Counted from the first letter of the stretch, positions 1-9,722 are shown. The stretch: 64,000 nucleotides of DNA from Pedobacter cryoconitis (GCF_014200605.1 NZ_JACHCE010000001.1:1404702-1468701); one strand, 5' to 3'. Translations and numbers: made by a program. The notes: generated by a model from the sequence alone, not told the origin.

Positions 1-267
1 GCAGCCTTAAGCGTAGATAATCAGCAGGCTTTCAGGGACGCAATTTTACAAGAAAGACGTGTAGAGCTGGCTTTTGAAAATCACCGCTGGTATGATCTGG
101 TACGTTCAGGTAAAGCAGTAGAAGTAATGACTGCACATGGACTATATGAAATTGCACACCGGACAAATATCCCATCGGGTTCTTACCTGCTCAATGCTAA
201 TAAACTATTGTTGCCTATCCCTCAAAGAGAGGTGAATCTGGATAATCTAACTCAAAACCCTCAATAA
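1..267 (+). CDS. SusD/RagB-type outer-membrane lipoprotein, C-terminal end only
   Basis: Only the last 88 residues are in the window; the frame is open from base 1 to the TAA at 265-267. The segment ILQERRVELAFENHRWYDL is the typical C-terminal signature of SusD/RagB nutrient-binding lipoproteins, which sit on a SusC-type TonB receptor at the cell surface and capture oligosaccharides. The next gene, a rhamnosidase, starts 7 bases later, so both belong to a polysaccharide utilisation operon probably acting on rhamnose-containing glycans. The substrate is inferred from the neighbour only. Confidence 0.9.
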   Translation, partial: AALSVDNQQAFRDAILQERRVELAFENHRWYDLVRSGKAVEVMTAHGLYEIAHRTNIPSGSYLLNANKLLLPIPQREVNLDNLTQNPQ

Positions 268-274
268 TTTGATT

Positions 275-3010
275 ATGAGAAATTACTATTTAGGAATTGT
301 ACTTAGTTGTACGATCATGAATTTACCGGCCGCTGGCCAAACTTTAAGCGTGACCGGTTTAAGAACAGAATATCAGAAAAACCCAATGGGAATAGATGCG
401 GCTGCGCCACGTTTAAGCTGGAAAATCAATTCTTCGGAGCGTAATGTCATGCAGCGTGCCTATCAGATCAGGGTCGGTACTGATTCGGCTGCCTTATTAA
501 CAGGCAAGTCTGTGGTGTGGGATAGTGGAACACAGCAAAGTGATGCTTCTGTCTTTTTGCGTTATGCAGGCTCGGCGCTTCAATCTAATACCCGCTATTA
601 CTGGCAGGTAAAAGTGAAAGATAATCAGGATCATGAGTCTGCATGGAGTGCTGTTAATTCCTGGCATACCGGTTTGTTTAATCCAGCCGAATGGTCAGCG
701 CAATGGATTACCAGTTCAATGGCAGATACCTTAGTAGGGCCAAGCCCTATATTCAGAAAAGTATTCTCTACTGAAGGCAGGGTAAAATCGGCCATGCTGT
801 ATATTACCGCGCATGGCTTATATGAAGCACAATTAAATGGAAAACGTGTGGGGCAGGATCATCTGGCACCAGGCTGGACAAGCTATGAAAAGCGTCTGCT
901 TTACCAGAGTTATGACGTAACTGGCTTACTGAAAAATGGACAGAATGCTATTGGATTTACTTTAGGGGATGGCTGGTATCGCGGTTATCTGGCTTTTGAA
1001 GGTAAACGCGGCTTTTATGGCAAACATTTGAGTGGCCTGGTACAGTTAGTCGTTGAATATACAGACGGTACAAAGAAAGTGATCAATAGTGATCAAAGCT
1101 GGAAATATAGTACAGGGCCTGTACGTTTCTCAGATCTTTATAATGGAGAAGTCTATGATGCCAAATATGAAAAACCAGGCTGGTCGACAGTGAATTATAA
1201 GGATGCAGACTGGAAAAATGTACAGGTTATCCCGGCAGGAAAAGAAGCTTTGGAAAGCAGTATCAGCCCGCTGGCACGTAAACATGAAGAGTTTAGTGTG
1301 GTTAAATTAATTAAAACACCAAAGGGGGAGACTGTGCTTGATTTTGGCCAGAATGTAGTTGGCTGGGTATCTTTTAAACTGAGTGGTAAAGCAGGGACTT
1401 ATATTCAGCTGGAGCATGGCGAAGTACTTGATAAAGCAGGAAATTTTTATGATGCCAATCTCAGAAAAGCGAAACAGCATGTCAAATACATCTTTAAAGG
1501 CAGCGGACTGGAAAGTTATGAACCGCATTTTACTTACCAGGGATTCCGTTATGTGAAGTTAACAGGGAATATAGCTAAAATTGACCCTTCATCTTTTAAA
1601 GCCATTGCTGTGTATTCAGATATGGACCCTACGGGTACCTTTAAAACTTCAAATCCTTTGTTAAATCAGTTACAGCATAACATACAATGGGGGCAGAAAG
1701 GTAATTTTATGGATGTGCCAACAGATTGTCCTCAGCGTGACGAACGTTTAGGCTGGACAGGAGATGCACAGGTATTTTTCCGTACTGCAGCTTTCAATAT
1801 GGACGTAGCCGGATTTTTTACCAAATGGATGAAAGATGTAGCTTCCGATCAATTGGCTAATGGAAGTGTACCTTTTGTTGTCCCTAATGTGTTGGGTGAA
1901 GGTGCGGCCGGTTCAACAGGCTGGGGGGACGTGGCTACGATAATCCCGTGGAATATGTATGTCGCTTATGGCGATCAGCAAATACTGGCTACGCAGTATC
2001 CAAGCATGAAAAGCTGGGTTGATTTTATGACCGGTAAAAGTAAAAATGATTTGTGGAACACAGGTTTCCATTTTGGTGACTGGTTGTTTTATCATCCCGA
2101 AGATGATAACGATGGCCGTGCAGCAATTACTGATAAATACCTGATTGCGCAAGCTTTTTACGCACATTCTACCCAGCTGCTGATTAATTCGGCCAAAGTT
2201 TTGGGCAAAAAAGCAGATGAAGAAAAATATACTGAATTGCTGGACCGCATAAAAAAAGCGTTTCTTAAAGAATATATCACACCAAACGGCAGAATGGTAT
2301 CGGGCTCTCAAACTGCCTATGTATTAGCCTTGAATTTTGATATGCTTCCTGAAAATTTAAGACAGCAGGCCGTAGATTTCCTGGTGACCAATATAGAAAG
2401 TTATGGTAATCACCTGACCACAGGGTTTTTAGGTACTCCGTATTTATGCCATGTGCTGACCCGCTTTGGCCGTACAGATGTAGCTTATAAATTGTTATTG
2501 CAAGAGACTTATCCTTCGTGGTTATATCCGGTAAAAATGGGCGCAACTACAATCTGGGAACGCTGGGATGGGATCAAACCTGATGGCAGCTTTCAGACTA
2601 CAGGTATGAATTCATTTAACCACTATGCTTATGGTGCAATTGGTGATTGGATGTACAGAGTGATGGCAGGGTTGGATACCGATGAGTCGGCACCAGGCTA
2701 CAAGAAAATCATCATTTCTCCGCAACCAGGAGGGAAGATTACCCATGCTGCTGCACAGCTTGAAACTTTATACGGCTTAACTGTAAGTGACTGGAAAATA
2801 GAAAATGGAGTTTTTAAATTGAAGGTGGTTATTCCTCCAAACACCACTGCAAAGATTAAGTTACCAGGAGCTGCCGGAACTATGGTCACTGAAAGCGGAA
2901 CTGCATTAAAGAATATTAAAGCACTGGGCAAGATCTCCAATCAGGGTAATGATATTGAATTTAATGCTGGTTCGGGAACCTATCAATTTGAGTATGCAAT
3001 AAAATTATAG
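275..3010 (+). CDS. Alpha-L-rhamnosidase, GH78 family
   Basis: A secreted or periplasmic enzyme removing terminal alpha-L-rhamnose from glycans. I place the start at ATG 275, giving 911 residues with a hydrophobic signal sequence; the TTG six bases upstream is less likely. Visible order: Fn3-like region (about 25-130), two beta domains (about 160-440), an (alpha/alpha)6 catalytic barrel (about 445-800) and a C-terminal beta domain. The GH78 hallmark DCPQRDERLGWTGD lies near residue 485 and carries the acidic catalytic residues; a second acidic motif, TTIWERWDG, lies near 760. The length is normal for the family. It follows SusD with almost no gap, consistent with one operon. Confidence 0.93.
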   Translation: MRNYYLGIVLSCTIMNLPAAGQTLSVTGLRTEYQKNPMGIDAAAPRLSWKINSSERNVMQRAYQIRVGTDSAALLTGKSVVWDSGTQQSDASVFLRYAGSALQSNTRYYWQVKVKDNQDHESAWSAVNSWHTGLFNPAEWSAQWITSSMADTLVGPSPIFRKVFSTEGRVKSAMLYITAHGLYEAQLNGKRVGQDHLAPGWTSYEKRLLYQSYDVTGLLKNGQNAIGFTLGDGWYRGYLAFEGKRGFYGKHLSGLVQLVVEYTDGTKKVINSDQSWKYSTGPVRFSDLYNGEVYDAKYEKPGWSTVNYKDADWKNVQVIPAGKEALESSISPLARKHEEFSVVKLIKTPKGETVLDFGQNVVGWVSFKLSGKAGTYIQLEHGEVLDKAGNFYDANLRKAKQHVKYIFKGSGLESYEPHFTYQGFRYVKLTGNIAKIDPSSFKAIAVYSDMDPTGTFKTSNPLLNQLQHNIQWGQKGNFMDVPTDCPQRDERLGWTGDAQVFFRTAAFNMDVAGFFTKWMKDVASDQLANGSVPFVVPNVLGEGAAGSTGWGDVATIIPWNMYVAYGDQQILATQYPSMKSWVDFMTGKSKNDLWNTGFHFGDWLFYHPEDDNDGRAAITDKYLIAQAFYAHSTQLLINSAKVLGKKADEEKYTELLDRIKKAFLKEYITPNGRMVSGSQTAYVLALNFDMLPENLRQQAVDFLVTNIESYGNHLTTGFLGTPYLCHVLTRFGRTDVAYKLLLQETYPSWLYPVKMGATTIWERWDGIKPDGSFQTTGMNSFNHYAYGAIGDWMYRVMAGLDTDESAPGYKKIIISPQPGGKITHAAAQLETLYGLTVSDWKIENGVFKLKVVIPPNTTAKIKLPGAAGTMVTESGTALKNIKALGKISNQGNDIEFNAGSGTYQFEYAIKL

Positions 3011-3081
3011 GTTTTAAATCCTTGAACTAATCAGGTTAGTGTTTTATTTTAGCTAAAAGCGTTTATATTTATTGATTACAA

Positions 3082-4116
3082 ATGATGAAGACATCCGATT
3101 TTTTTAAGTTTATACATATTGACGAATACTCTGCAACACCTAAGTATTTACAGCTCAGTGATTCTATTGTTGAAGCTATAGAAGATGGGAAGTTAAACAG
3201 GAATGATATCCTGCCTTCCATTAATGAGCTGAGCTGTGAACTGGAAATATCGAGGGACACCGCAGAAAAAGGGTATAAATATCTGAAAAAACAAGGTGTA
3301 ATCTTATCTGTACCCGGTAAAGGCTTTTATATTAATAATACAGAATTCAAGAAAAAGATAAAAATCTTTCTGCTCTTTAATAAACTGTCTTTTCATAAAA
3401 AGATTATCTATGATGCCTTTGTAGCTGCTTTGGGTGAAGATGCATTGATTGATTTTTATATTTATAACAATGACTTTTCGATATTCAAAAAGCTGATCCT
3501 GAATAAAAGAACGGAGTATTCTCATTATGTGATTATCCCGCATTTTGTAGAAGGAGGGGAAGAGGCTTACAAAATTATCAATACTATCCCCGCCGAAAAA
3601 CTAATTCTGCTTGATAAAAAAGTACCGGGTGTGACAGGTAATTATTCTGCAGTTTATGAGAACTTTGAGAAAGATATCTACAGGGCGCTGGTTCAGGCCA
3701 GGGAACAGCTGGAAAAGTATCATACGATCAAGCTGGTTTTTCCTCAGAAGAGTTATTTTCCGGGTGAAATCAAAGAGGGGTTCAAAAGGTTCTGTCAGCA
3801 GTATGCCTTTAATTATTTTGTGGTGAGTAATGTAGCCAATGAGAATATTCAGGCCGGTGAGGTTTATATCAATCTGATGGAAGATGATCTGGTAGTTTTG
3901 ATTGAAAAGATCTTCTCTCTGGATCTGAAAATCGGGAAAGATGTAGGTGTAATCTCTTACAATGAAACCCCACTTAAAAAGATTCTGCTAAATGGGATTA
4001 CTACCATATCAACTGATTTTAAGATGATGGGTACACTTGCAGCAGAAATCATTAAAAGTCAGAACAGACAGGATCAGGAGGCGCCGTTTTATCTGACGCT
4101 GAGGCCTTCGATATAA
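3082..4116 (+). CDS. GntR-family regulator with LacI-like ligand-binding domain
   Basis: 344 residues. Residues about 12-80 form a GntR winged helix (sequence around LSDSIVEAIEDGKLNRNDILPSINELS, shown here only by its key part LPSINELS). The rest resembles a periplasmic-binding-protein/LacI-type sensor, ending in a segment like IGKDVGVISYNETPL. This is the layout of Bacteroidota regulators placed next to sugar utilisation genes, so it probably controls the rhamnosidase/SusD locus upstream. ATG codons at 3082 and 3085 are both possible. A strong terminator follows. Confidence 0.82.
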   Translation: MMKTSDFFKFIHIDEYSATPKYLQLSDSIVEAIEDGKLNRNDILPSINELSCELEISRDTAEKGYKYLKKQGVILSVPGKGFYINNTEFKKKIKIFLLFNKLSFHKKIIYDAFVAALGEDALIDFYIYNNDFSIFKKLILNKRTEYSHYVIIPHFVEGGEEAYKIINTIPAEKLILLDKKVPGVTGNYSAVYENFEKDIYRALVQAREQLEKYHTIKLVFPQKSYFPGEIKEGFKRFCQQYAFNYFVVSNVANENIQAGEVYINLMEDDLVVLIEKIFSLDLKIGKDVGVISYNETPLKKILLNGITTISTDFKMMGTLAAEIIKSQNRQDQEAPFYLTLRPSI

Positions 4117-4163
4117 GGTACATAACCTATAGCCGGATTTTTTTACAGGATAAATTATACATC

Positions 4164-4189
4164 AAAAGGGGGCTTGATTGCCCCCTTTT
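4164..4189 (+). terminator. Rho-independent terminator after the GntR gene
   Basis: A perfect 10-bp stem, AAAAGGGGGC with GCCCCCTTTT, closes on the loop TTGATT and is followed by a T-run. It separates the sugar locus from the efflux/iron cluster. Confidence 0.9.
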
Positions 4190-4207
4190 TACTATTTAAC
4201 AACCGTG

Positions 4208-4297
4208 AATAGTCCTATCATTACGGCGAACCCGCTATTTCAAGGGGTTTAAAAAGCAGGTTTCTTTGCATCGTTAAAAAACAAGATGCATGGAAAC
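4208..4297 (+). promoter_or_regulatory. Upstream control element, copy A (shared with 7576-7665)
   Basis: These 90 bases run into the start of the MFS gene. They align without gaps to the 90 bases before the second flavoprotein gene, 67 of 90 identical by hand count. The most conserved blocks are AATAGTCCTA, TTACG, CTATTTCA, AAAAGC and GTTTCTTT, and both end in ATGGAAAC. The adjacent AraC regulator is the obvious candidate to bind both copies; that is inference. Confidence 0.6.
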
Positions 4298-5849
4298 AGG
4301 TTTCAGGAAATGGATTATAGTCGCTACAATCATCACTTCAACTATTATTGAACTGATTGATACGACTATCGTTAACGTATCCATCAATACGATGAGCGGT
4401 AATTTAGGTGCTTCTTTAGAAGATACCGCGTGGGTGATTACGTCCTATGCGATTGCGAACGTGATCATTATCCCCATGACCAGCTTTTTAGCAGAGAAGA
4501 TTGGCAGGAAGCAATATTACATCGGGTCTATTATCTTGTTTACGCTGGCATCGGCTATGTGCGGGTTCTCCAATAATTTATGGGAACTGGTCGCATTCCG
4601 CTTCTTCCAGGGAATTGGCGGCGGTGCATTGCTCTCTACTTCGCAATCAATCTTGTTTGAAACTTTCCCTGCTAAAGAACGTGCAACAGCAAGCGGGATA
4701 TTCAGTCTGGGTATTATCATCGGCCCATCTATCGGGCCGGTACTGGGTGGTTTTATCGTAGATAACCTATCCTGGCAATGGATCTTTTATGTAAATATCC
4801 CTATCGGAATTTTAGCGGCCCTGCTGTCTTATATCTATCTTAAGCCAACTAAAAAGTCGGATGATGGGCGAAGTATCGACTGGCCCGGCATTTTTCTGCT
4901 GGCGGTAGGTGTAGGCGCATTGCAGGTTGTACTGGAACGCGGTGAAACAGATGACTGGTTCTCGGCAACTTATATCATCGTGCTAACTATATTATCGGTT
5001 GTCTCCTTAGCTATTCTGGTCTGGTGGGAACTCAGAATACCTTTTCCGGTAATCAATTTACGGGTATTGAAGAGTACGACTTTATCCATCTCAGCTATTA
5101 TGACATTTGTTTTGGGTTTCGGCCTTTTCAGTGCGGTATTTGTTTTTCCGCTTTATGCACAGCGCATCATTGGCTATTCAGCTTTCCAAACCGGAACCAT
5201 GTTACTGCCGGGTACCCTGATGGCAGCTATTATCTCCCCGTTTTTGGGTAAAATGCTGCAAAGTGGCCTTCGTCCGCAATACCTGATCATTTTGGGTTTC
5301 GGCATGTCGGCAATATTCGGCTATATGATGTCGGGGTCGAACCTGGAAACTGGTGACGCTTACTTTTTTATCCCTTTAGTTTGCAGAGGGCTGGGGGCTG
5401 CCTTACTGATTGTTCCCTTAACAGCTCTTGCAGTATCAGAACTTAAACCCTCTGAGATTCCACAAGGTGCAGCTTTGAATAATATGATGCGGCAAATGGG
5501 CGGTTCATTCGGTATTGCTTTAATTAACACCTATATCGCACATCGCGAGGCCGCTAACCGCACTGCATTAATCACACATGTTACGGCTTCAGACCCGCAC
5601 ACTATGGCACGGCAGGAAATCTATATCCGCAATTTCATGGCACATGGTTCTACTTATCTGCGTGCGGTACAGCAATCTCTTGGTGCGCTTGAAAATACAG
5701 TGGTCAGGCAGAGTTTCCTGATGAGCTATATGGATGCATTTTTACTGTTAGCGATATTAAATGCCTGCTGTATACCACTGGTAATGATTACGATGAAGAA
5801 AAGGGCAAAAGTTAAAGCCGGAAAAATAGCCTTGCCCGATGCACATTAG
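4290..5849 (+). CDS. MFS efflux pump, DHA2 family (EmrB/QacA type)
   Basis: A 519-residue inner-membrane protein with about 14 hydrophobic segments, the DHA2 (14-helix) layout. Family signs: TTIVNVSINTM at the end of helix 1, FLAEKIGRKQ in the 2-3 loop and the helix-5 motif SLGIIIGPSIGPVLGGF. These pumps expel drugs, bile-salt-like compounds or siderophores with proton antiport. It leads a cluster with a siderophore-interacting flavoprotein and an AraC regulator, so export of a siderophore or toxic ligand is plausible but unproven. The ATG at 4290 lies inside the conserved 90-bp element, in the context ATGGAAAC. Confidence 0.9.
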   Translation: METGFRKWIIVATIITSTIIELIDTTIVNVSINTMSGNLGASLEDTAWVITSYAIANVIIIPMTSFLAEKIGRKQYYIGSIILFTLASAMCGFSNNLWELVAFRFFQGIGGGALLSTSQSILFETFPAKERATASGIFSLGIIIGPSIGPVLGGFIVDNLSWQWIFYVNIPIGILAALLSYIYLKPTKKSDDGRSIDWPGIFLLAVGVGALQVVLERGETDDWFSATYIIVLTILSVVSLAILVWWELRIPFPVINLRVLKSTTLSISAIMTFVLGFGLFSAVFVFPLYAQRIIGYSAFQTGTMLLPGTLMAAIISPFLGKMLQSGLRPQYLIILGFGMSAIFGYMMSGSNLETGDAYFFIPLVCRGLGAALLIVPLTALAVSELKPSEIPQGAALNNMMRQMGGSFGIALINTYIAHREAANRTALITHVTASDPHTMARQEIYIRNFMAHGSTYLRAVQQSLGALENTVVRQSFLMSYMDAFLLLAILNACCIPLVMITMKKRAKVKAGKIALPDAH

Positions 5850-5890
5850 TTAAAACAGAAATTTTTAAAAATGATCTTAAATAAAAAGAA

Positions 5891-6697
5891 ATGATACCAA
5901 CAGATGAAGTAAAAAAGCCAGGGGCAGTCTATATGAATGCACGTGTTTATGCTATTCAGGATACTACACCTCATTTAAGGCGGATTAGCCTGAAACATGA
6001 ATTACTTAAAGAAATTGGCCCTTTGGCTCCGGGTGCCCACTTTAAGATCTTTATCCCGCCCGCTCATGATGCACAAGTTACTTTGCCAGACTTGTTAAGT
6101 GGAAGACCAGTCTGGCCGGCCGGGAAGGATAAACCTTTTATTCGTACCTATACTGTAAGAAATTTAGACCGGGTAACCGGAATCCTGGATGTAGAGTTTG
6201 TTCTTCATGGAGATAGCGGACCTGCATCTGCCTGGGCAGAGCGTGTTGCAATCGGTAATCACGTAGGGATAGGCCTGAAAAAGACAGGAAAGGTACATGT
6301 ACAGGCCGACTGGTATTTACTTGCTGGCGATGAAACAGCCACGCCTGCTATCACTGCTATGCTGGAAGCATTACCGGCAACAACAACAGGAATTGCGCTA
6401 TTAGAAGCCGGGAGCGATGCAGATATTTTTCCAATAAAAACTGATAGTGCTATCGAAATACGCTGGTTAATCAGGAATGGGAAACTACCTGAACAATCGG
6501 ATCTGATTATTGATGCGGTAAAAAACATAGTCCTGCCAGATGCGCTGTTAAATACCAGGTTGGTTTGGGTTGCGGGAGAGGAAAATATGGTAAAGGCCAT
6601 GCGGAAATATGCATCAGAACAGCTTGGGTTAGACCGTGAGGAGCTGCGGGCTACAGTTTACTGGAAGGCCGGACTGAGCGAAGATGATGATCAATAA
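5891..6697 (+). CDS. Siderophore-interacting protein (FAD/NAD(P)H ferric reductase family)
   Basis: 268 residues, the size of ViuB/YqjH-type ferric-siderophore reductases, which free iron from imported siderophores in the cytoplasm. An N-terminal FAD-binding barrel carries the RTYTVR signature (about residue 87). A C-terminal SIP domain carries ADWYLLAGDETATPAI, LVWVAGE and the terminal YWKAG. It lies 41 bases after the efflux gene and 28 bases before the AraC regulator on the same strand, so they are probably co-transcribed. Exact substrate unknown. Confidence 0.87.
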   Translation: MIPTDEVKKPGAVYMNARVYAIQDTTPHLRRISLKHELLKEIGPLAPGAHFKIFIPPAHDAQVTLPDLLSGRPVWPAGKDKPFIRTYTVRNLDRVTGILDVEFVLHGDSGPASAWAERVAIGNHVGIGLKKTGKVHVQADWYLLAGDETATPAITAMLEALPATTTGIALLEAGSDADIFPIKTDSAIEIRWLIRNGKLPEQSDLIIDAVKNIVLPDALLNTRLVWVAGEENMVKAMRKYASEQLGLDREELRATVYWKAGLSEDDDQ

Positions 6698-6725
6698 ATT
6701 AACGGTAAATGATTAATTTTGAATA

Positions 6726-7580
6726 ATGAAGAATATCCCTCTGCATATATTACAGGATAGAACGAGCTCTGGTTTACAGATCAAAAGGTTTAATAATCAT
6801 GATAGTTATTTACATGAAGAGGGGCCTGAAGGCGCACACCGTGACGATCATTATGTTTTCTTCTTACTGGAGAAAGGTGAAGGCAATCTGATGATCGATT
6901 TCAATGAAATCCGATTATTGGGGGGTATGCTTTATTACGTCCTTCCAACACAGATACACCACAAAATCCACAATTTGGGTGTAGATGGCTGGTTCATTGC
7001 CGTTGATGTTTCCCTGATCCCCCAGGATTACAGAAATGTATTTGAGAATGGGTTATTACTTCAGCGGCCATATGAACTGAGTGAGTTACAACTTCAGCAA
7101 TGTAATTCACTGATGATGCTGCTCTATGAAAAATACAAAGAGACTGATGACAGCCCGTTTTACGTACCTGTTATTCATGCTTTACTGAAATCATTTTTAG
7201 CCATTGCTGCCGGTTACTATAATGAACACTCCGGGCTTAATTTAAAAGTATCAAGAAGGGCCGAACTTGCTGGTCAGTTCAAAAATCTGCTGACCACAGA
7301 ATTGCGGTCTATTAAAAGGCCTATAGACTATGCAGCGAGGCTAAATGTGTCAGAGTCCTATCTGAACGAAGTGCTCAGGAAAACCACAGGTTATCCGGTA
7401 AGCTATTGGATACATCAGGAAGTGATGACCGAAGCCAAACGTCTGTTATATTATAGCCAGCTTACCGTTAAGGAGATTGCGCATAACCTGGGCTATGCTG
7501 ATCATTCTTATTTTTCACGTTTGTTTCGTAAACTGACTGGTACTTCTGCAATTGCCTTTCGTAGTAAATACCGGAAATAG
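6726..7580 (+). CDS. AraC-family transcription regulator
   Basis: 284 residues: an N-terminal cupin-like sensor (about 1-150) and a C-terminal pair of helix-turn-helix motifs (about 185-284). The C-terminus reads YSQLTVKEIAHNLGYADHSY then FSRLFRKLTG, the usual AraC signature. It sits between two flavoprotein genes whose clusters share a 90-bp upstream element, so it most likely controls both transcripts. Copy B of that element starts at base 7576, overlapping this gene's stop codon. Confidence 0.88.
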   Translation: MKNIPLHILQDRTSSGLQIKRFNNHDSYLHEEGPEGAHRDDHYVFFLLEKGEGNLMIDFNEIRLLGGMLYYVLPTQIHHKIHNLGVDGWFIAVDVSLIPQDYRNVFENGLLLQRPYELSELQLQQCNSLMMLLYEKYKETDDSPFYVPVIHALLKSFLAIAAGYYNEHSGLNLKVSRRAELAGQFKNLLTTELRSIKRPIDYAARLNVSESYLNEVLRKTTGYPVSYWIHQEVMTEAKRLLYYSQLTVKEIAHNLGYADHSYFSRLFRKLTGTSAIAFRSKYRK

Positions 7581-7665
7581 TCCTATAGTTACGCCGATGT
7601 ATCTATTTCATTTGCTTTGAAAAGCTTGTTTCTTTGTATGAATCAAAAATATGATACATGGAAAC
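7576..7665 (+). promoter_or_regulatory. Upstream control element, copy B (shared with 4208-4297)
   Basis: Same 90-bp layout as copy A, at the same distance from the start codon (82 bases before ATG). It begins with AATAGTCCTA, overlaps the stop of the AraC gene, and ends in ATGGAAAC. The least conserved stretch is bases 21-40 of the element. Interpreted as AraC operator plus core promoter. Confidence 0.6.
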
Positions 7666-8344
7666 GTCTATTTTACAACAAGTCAAAAAGAAAGCCGGAA
7701 GGTTCATTGAACTCCAGTTACTCAAAACTGGACGGGTGCTTGACGTACGTGTCTGGGAATCATCAGACATGATTGAGATTGACCTGCATTTGCCATTTGC
7801 TAATGTAGAACAATGGATCGAAGTGCCTTATATCAGGTTCTGGGTTGATAACCTTTGTTTCAGGGATTATACACCATTTGGCTGGGATGCGGAAACAAAT
7901 ACCTGTTCTATTCTTATCGATACAGTACATGAAGGGGCCGGTAGCCGCTGGGCTAAACAACTTGAAACCGGAGATTATATTCAATATCTGAAAATAGAGA
8001 GTACACATCACTCACCTGATCCTACCAATTTTATCGTAGCCCTGGGTGATGCCAGTAGTTTGGGATATGTACTGGCTATGCAGCAGCTTACACTGCCTGG
8101 CAGCCGTTTTGACGGTGCAGTGTTGTTGGAAAATCAGCATACAGGACAATTGTTTAAAGAATATTTTTCTTCGCCTGTAAATGCGCTGGCTAATTTTGAT
8201 GAAATGGCTTTTTGGCTGAAAGAACAGGGCTATTGCAATAGGCATACCTGGTTTTATCTGGCAGGAAATGAAGAGCTGGTTGCCGGGTTGTACAGGTTGT
8301 TAAAAAGTATGGGTTTAATGAATGTGCGGGTAAAAGGGTTTTAA
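7658..8344 (+). CDS. Divergent siderophore-interacting/FAD-binding protein
   Basis: 228 residues. An N-terminal flavin-type barrel includes RDYTPFGWD (position of the RxYT FAD motif) and HEGAGSRWAKQLETGD (equivalent of the HGxxGPxxxWA motif); the C-terminal part has WFYLAGNEELVAGLYR, matching the pyridine-nucleotide end of SIP proteins. It is more divergent and shorter than the 5891 gene. It follows the AraC gene by 77 bases and has its own copy of the shared control element. Probably an accessory ferric or quinone reductase; substrate unknown. Confidence 0.7.
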   Translation: METSILQQVKKKAGRFIELQLLKTGRVLDVRVWESSDMIEIDLHLPFANVEQWIEVPYIRFWVDNLCFRDYTPFGWDAETNTCSILIDTVHEGAGSRWAKQLETGDYIQYLKIESTHHSPDPTNFIVALGDASSLGYVLAMQQLTLPGSRFDGAVLLENQHTGQLFKEYFSSPVNALANFDEMAFWLKEQGYCNRHTWFYLAGNEELVAGLYRLLKSMGLMNVRVKGF

Positions 8345-8398
8345 GGATCAGTTTTTTGAATTCTTATGTTTTAAATTAACTTTAAGTATAAAAAAGAG

Positions 8399-8617
8399 AT
8401 GATGAACCTTGAAGCAATTGAAGAATTTAAACGGCTTTTCAGAGCTGAGACTGGTTTGGATGCAGAAGAAAATGCAGCAGATTTTGCAGGCTGGTTGTTT
8501 TTGAAAAGACAGACCGCAATCATAGAAATTATTAAAGACCTGAATGATAGGAATCAGAATCAACCTGCTACGGTGAAATTGTTAAAAAGCGTGATGAACA
8601 GGCTTTTGCTGGGTTAA
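8399..8617 (+). CDS. Small hypothetical protein, 72 aa
   Basis: A 72-residue, largely helical, soluble protein without signal peptide or recognised domain (ATG ATG start at 8399). It follows the flavoprotein gene by 54 bases on the same strand and ends 11 bases before the convergent FecR gene. Function not recognised. Confidence 0.5.
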   Translation: MMNLEAIEEFKRLFRAETGLDAEENAADFAGWLFLKRQTAIIEIIKDLNDRNQNQPATVKLLKSVMNRLLLG

Positions 8618-8628
8618 GTCTTTTATTC

Positions 8629-9642
8629 TTATTCAGTTTTAACAGTGTTTGGAGAGGCTGAAAAAAACAGGATAATGTTATTTGATCTGGTATAACGTGA
8701 CCCTGTTAAGGTGGCCAGGGTTTTTAACATCTGGTCCAGAGGTGTTTTATTGAATGATGTGGTTACTTTAATGTTTGCAAGTGCCGGGTCTTCGAGTTCT
8801 ATGTCGAGTTTATAGGTCCTTTCTAAAGTGGATGCGATTTCTTTAAGTGTGGCATTGCAGAAGACCATTCTATAGCTTCTCCAGTCGGAAATTTCTTCTG
8901 CATTGATCCCGGTTTTAATTGTTTTTCCTGTTTTGGTGTCTATCTGGAGCTGTTGGTTTGGTAAAAGGGAACCGGTTATTGCAGGGCGGTTATTTTCTTT
9001 GAATACTATATCTGCTTTTCCTGTTTTTACGGTTATAGCAATGTGATTTTCTTTAGGAAAGGCTTTGACATTGAATGATGTACCAGAAGCGGTTGTACTT
9101 ACTTTTCCTGTCTGGATGATGAAAGGTTGTGCGGCTGCATGTCTGATTTCAAAAAAGGCTTCTCCTTCCAGCTGGACAATTCTTTTATTTTTTGCAAAGT
9201 GTATAGGGTATTTGAGTTTACTGCCGGCGTTAAGGTAGACAATAGAACTGTCTGGCAGAATGAAACTGGTTTGCTGACCATAGGGAATAGTAATTTCGGC
9301 AAAATGGTTTGCCGGATTGGCCCTGTAGTTTCTGTAGTGATTAATTCCAAGGCCAATTATGAGTAGTAGCAAAGCTGCCATAGCTAACCTGACGAATGGA
9401 AATTTGCGTTTAACAGGTTGTTTGTGCTGCCTGATATGTGCCGCTATTCTATTCCAGTTGTTGTCCTGGTTTTTTGGATCTCTGTAATAGAGTTTTGCAG
9501 CATCCAGGATTAAGATAACTTCTCTGAACTCTGTTTCATGTAGAGAGTCACTTGCTACCCACTCTTGCAGGATCGTCAGGTCTCTGTCGGTAATCGTTTG
9601 ATGATAGTATTCAGTAATCAGTTGATAGTATAGTTCTTCCAT
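8629..9642 (-). CDS. FecR-family anti-sigma factor with DUF4974-type C-terminus
   Basis: 337 residues: cytoplasmic N-terminal anti-sigma region (1-85), one transmembrane helix (about 88-105, AMAALLLLIIGLGI), a periplasmic FecR domain (IPYGQQTSFILPDSSIVYLNAGS begins it, key part LPDSSIVYLNAGS) and a C-terminal secretin/TonB-like domain (CNATLKEIASTLERTY). Such proteins hold the partner ECF sigma factor until a TonB receptor signals. The sigma gene lies just upstream on the same strand. Usually a SusC-like receptor follows; here none does. Confidence 0.92.
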   Translation of the reverse strand: MEELYYQLITEYYHQTITDRDLTILQEWVASDSLHETEFREVILILDAAKLYYRDPKNQDNNWNRIAAHIRQHKQPVKRKFPFVRLAMAALLLLIIGLGINHYRNYRANPANHFAEITIPYGQQTSFILPDSSIVYLNAGSKLKYPIHFAKNKRIVQLEGEAFFEIRHAAAQPFIIQTGKVSTTASGTSFNVKAFPKENHIAITVKTGKADIVFKENNRPAITGSLLPNQQLQIDTKTGKTIKTGINAEEISDWRSYRMVFCNATLKEIASTLERTYKLDIELEDPALANIKVTTSFNKTPLDQMLKTLATLTGSRYTRSNNIILFFSASPNTVKTE

Positions 9643-9722
9643 GGTTTTCTTATCTGCAAGACAAGATTAACGGGGTTGTTTACGTAGCGGAAAAGGTTAA
9701 GGTTATATTAATGTTTTGTTAA

